The position numbers were made by a program, and so were the translations under genes. The notes beneath the pieces are model-generated. The model was not told where the DNA came from and did not search any database. It saw only the letters and a program-made list of their open reading frames with translations. 8,248 nt of DNA from Phycisphaerales bacterium (GTDB taxonomy: Bacteria > Planctomycetota > Phycisphaerae > Sedimentisphaerales > Anaerohalosphaeraceae). Below are positions 5,979-8,248 of the stretch, one piece after another. Every line of letters begins with the position of its first letter. Positions within the stretch are counted from its first letter, which is position 1. Where the stretch lies: the NCBI GenBank assembly GCA_011055475.1, contig DSDH01000287.1, forward strand, positions 1 through 8,248. Direction: 5' to 3'.

Positions 5979-8248
5979 ATGAACTCTGCAAAGGAACGAT
6001 TCACCCGTTTCATCACCATCATGGTGGCCGCTGTCGGGGTCTTGTGTGCCTCCGGGGCAACCGCTGACTGGAAGGACGAGGCCAACGCACGCATTGCGCG
6101 TCTCCGCCAGCGCGACGTGCACGTGCGCATCGTGGACGAGCAGGGCAGTCCCGTGGCCCACGTCTCGGTCAGCATCCGCCAGGTCCGTCAGGCGTTCCCG
6201 TTCGGAGCCGCCATGAGCCGAACCCTGCTGCGCAGCGAACGATACGCCGAGTTCTTCAAGTCGCACTTCAATTGGGCGGTCTTCGGCAATGAGTCCAAGT
6301 GGTATTCCAATGAACGCATTCAGGGCCGGGAGGATTACCGCGATGCCGACGCCATGCTTGCCTGGTGTGAAGCGAACGACATCCCGGTGCGGGGTCACTG
6401 CATCTTCTGGGAGCCGGAGAGATGGCAGCCGAGGTGGGTCCGTGATCTCTCAGGCGACCCCTTGCGCCAGGCCGTCGAACGCCGCCTGACCAGTGCGGTG
6501 ACACACTTTCGTGGCCGGTTCGTCCATTGGGACGTGAACAACGAGATGCTGCACGGCTCCTTCTTCAAGGACGGCCTGGGCGAGTCGATCTGGCCCTGGA
6601 TGTTCAAACGCACCCATGAACTGGATCCCGAGGCCAGGCTCTTCGTCAACGACTTCAACATCCTCTCCGTCGACCAGAACTTTGAGGAGGTGCAAACGGA
6701 CGAGTACGTGGCCGCCGTTGGCCGCCTGATCGAGCAGGGAGCGCCGATCCATGGCGTGGGAATCCAGGGCCACATCTGGCGTGAGGACATCGTGGCCAAC
6801 CCCGGCGTTTTGAAAGAACGACTGGACAAGGTGGCGGCCCTGAATCTGCCGATCTGGATCACGGAGTTCGACGTGGCCGACGAGGACCAGACAAGTTGCG
6901 CCGACAAGCTGGAGTGCGTCTATCGTACGGCCTACAGCCACCCGGCGGTTGAAGGTATCATGATGTGGGTCTTCTGGGCGGGCGATTCGTGGCGCGGCCC
7001 CAACGCGGGCCTGGCGCATCGCGACTGGACGCTCAACGAGGCCGGCCAGCGCTACGAGGCGTTGATGGATGAATGGTCCACGGAGATCACTGGCAAGACC
7101 GATGGAGACGGGGGTCTGTCGTTCCGCGGTTTCCATGGCGATTACGAGGCCAAGGCGACATACGCCGACGGCGCAGAGGCACGTGCCACCTTCTCGATTG
7201 AGAAGGGCCAAGACTTGCAAGAGGTGCGAATACAACCGAAAAGCATATCTGCCGCCGTCGCAGAACCTCGGTCCGATGCGACATCAACGATACGTACGAA
7301 CGCCGGCCCGACGCTGTTTCCCACGCCGCCCAAATGGACATCCAGCGGTGTCCTCGTCAGTCCCGTCTCCGATGAGACGCACGACATCGTATCGGTCAAA
7401 GACCCGACGATTGTCCGTTACAATGACCGATGGCACATCTACGCAACCGTCTTCTCCAACTCCGCAAGAACCTGGAGTATGGTCTACCTGAACTTCAAGG
7501 ACTTCTCCGATGCCCCGAAAGCCAAGCTGCACTTCGTGGATGTGAATCCAGGCCTGAGAGGGTATCACTGCGCACCGCACTTGTTCTATTTCCGCCCGCA
7601 CCAAAAATGGTATCTGGTCTTCCAGTCACAGCAGCCGCAGTATTGCACCACGGACGATATCACAAGGCCCGAAACCTGGACGGCCCCGCAGAACTTCTAC
7701 CCCAGAATGCCGGCCGGCGCCCCGAGGCTGCCGATTGATTACCACGTCATCTGTGACGATACCCACGCCTATCTGTTTTTCACCGGAGACAACGGATGCT
7801 TCTATCGCAGTCGGACGAAAATCGAGGATTTCCCCCATGGGTTCGGCGACATCGAGGTGGCCATCCAGGACCATCGAGACAACCTGTTTGAAGGGAGTAT
7901 GACCTACAAGATCAAGGGGACCGATACCTACCTGACGATCATCGAGGCCTTGAGCCCGGCACGTTATTACCGCGCCTGGGTGTCCCAGGATCTCAACGGA
8001 GAATGGACCCCTGTACCGGGCGCCGACTCGTGGCAGACGCCGTTTGCCGGGATCAACAATGTGACCTTCGAAGATGGGGTAACGCCCTGGACCCGGGACA
8101 TCAGCCACGGAGAGCTGATTCGCGAGGGATATGATGAAACGCCGACCGTGGACCTCAACAACCTGCGGTTCCTTTACCAGGGCCGCGATCCATCGATCAA
8201 CGCCCGCTACGACCAGTTGCCGTATCGACTCGGGCTGCTGACACTGGA
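5979..8248 (+). CDS. Secreted bifunctional GH10 xylanase - GH62 alpha-L-arabinofuranosidase, open at right edge
   Basis: The frame from ATG 5979 is open to the window end (756 codons). After a signal peptide (1-29, cleavage after ATA), residues ~46-75 form a small beta segment ending in FPFG. The GH10 barrel (~76-368) has acid/base Glu189 in WDVNNEM and nucleophile Glu296 in ITEFDV. It should cut beta-1,4-xylan. Its style (FNWAVFGNESKWY, RGHCIFWEPERWQPRW, and the trailing SFRGFHGDYE beta segment near 381-390) is that of plant-type GH10 rather than the common bacterial RGHTLVWH type. A linker (~415-455) leads to a GH62 five-bladed propeller with Asp475 in VKDPTIV, APHLFYF (532-538), PIDYHVICDD (585-594), Glu638 in LFEG, and ISHGELIR and LPYRLGLLTL near the end. 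GH62 releases arabinofuranose from arabinoxylan. The GH62 domain looks almost complete at the edge; anything after it is unseen. Both activities are well supported by motif. Confidence 0.93.
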   Translation, partial: MNSAKERFTRFITIMVAAVGVLCASGATADWKDEANARIARLRQRDVHVRIVDEQGSPVAHVSVSIRQVRQAFPFGAAMSRTLLRSERYAEFFKSHFNWAVFGNESKWYSNERIQGREDYRDADAMLAWCEANDIPVRGHCIFWEPERWQPRWVRDLSGDPLRQAVERRLTSAVTHFRGRFVHWDVNNEMLHGSFFKDGLGESIWPWMFKRTHELDPEARLFVNDFNILSVDQNFEEVQTDEYVAAVGRLIEQGAPIHGVGIQGHIWREDIVANPGVLKERLDKVAALNLPIWITEFDVADEDQTSCADKLECVYRTAYSHPAVEGIMMWVFWAGDSWRGPNAGLAHRDWTLNEAGQRYEALMDEWSTEITGKTDGDGGLSFRGFHGDYEAKATYADGAEARATFSIEKGQDLQEVRIQPKSISAAVAEPRSDATSTIRTNAGPTLFPTPPKWTSSGVLVSPVSDETHDIVSVKDPTIVRYNDRWHIYATVFSNSARTWSMVYLNFKDFSDAPKAKLHFVDVNPGLRGYHCAPHLFYFRPHQKWYLVFQSQQPQYCTTDDITRPETWTAPQNFYPRMPAGAPRLPIDYHVICDDTHAYLFFTGDNGCFYRSRTKIEDFPHGFGDIEVAIQDHRDNLFEGSMTYKIKGTDTYLTIIEALSPARYYRAWVSQDLNGEWTPVPGADSWQTPFAGINNVTFEDGVTPWTRDISHGELIREGYDETPTVDLNNLRFLYQGRDPSINARYDQLPYRLGLLTL

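Noticed and set aside
5907..7235. Minus-strand frames of 163, 170 and 261 codons opposite the GH10 region
   Set aside because: The plus strand carries an uninterrupted GH10-GH62 frame with catalytic residues, so these are antisense shadows.
1..8248. CRISPR arrays, insertion sequences, tRNA or rRNA genes
   Set aside because: No regularly spaced repeats, transposase motifs, terminal inverted repeats or recognisable RNA gene sequences were seen.

Overview
The window reads as a plant cell-wall xylan utilisation locus from a GC-rich bacterium, most likely a planctomycete (Phycisphaerae/Sedimentisphaerae-like), with Verrucomicrobiota or Lentisphaerota as alternatives. The main lineage clue is an extracytoplasmic-function (ECF) sigma factor of the Rhodopirellula/Verrucomicrobium type. 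It is paired with a membrane FecR protein that carries a C-terminal NPCBM-like domain, and secreted glycosidases follow. This placement is inference from gene style; no rRNA or other phylogenetic marker is present.

Layout. Positions 1-878 on the minus strand hold the N-terminal 292 residues of a secreted CE1-type esterase (acetylxylan or feruloyl esterase-like), cut by the window edge before the end of its hydrolase domain. Positions 879-1376 are a divergent intergenic region of about 500 bp with no convincing gene. It holds a perfect TATAAT, an 18-bp perfect inverted repeat just downstream of it, and a pair of CGTTTTTC direct repeats spaced 11 bp apart. Positions 1377-8248 on the plus strand form one apparent operon: ECF sigma factor (1377-1910), single-pass FecR-NPCBM protein (1907-3622), secreted GH95 alpha-L-fucosidase/galactosidase-family enzyme (3619-5928), and a secreted two-enzyme fusion of a GH10 xylanase with a GH62 alpha-L-arabinofuranosidase (5979 to past 8248, open at the right edge).

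The first three plus-strand genes are joined by ATGA stop/start overlaps, and the fourth follows after 50 bp with no terminator, so regulator and enzymes should be made from one message. Working model (inference): the FecR protein holds or activates the sigma factor across the membrane and its outer NPCBM-like domain senses carbohydrate. The sigma factor then drives the hydrolases. GH10 cuts the xylan backbone, GH62 removes arabinofuranose, GH95 removes terminal L-fucose or L-galactose, and the divergent CE1 esterase removes acetyl or feruloyl groups. The logic resembles the clostridial SigI/RsgI polysaccharide-sensing pairs but is built from unrelated parts.
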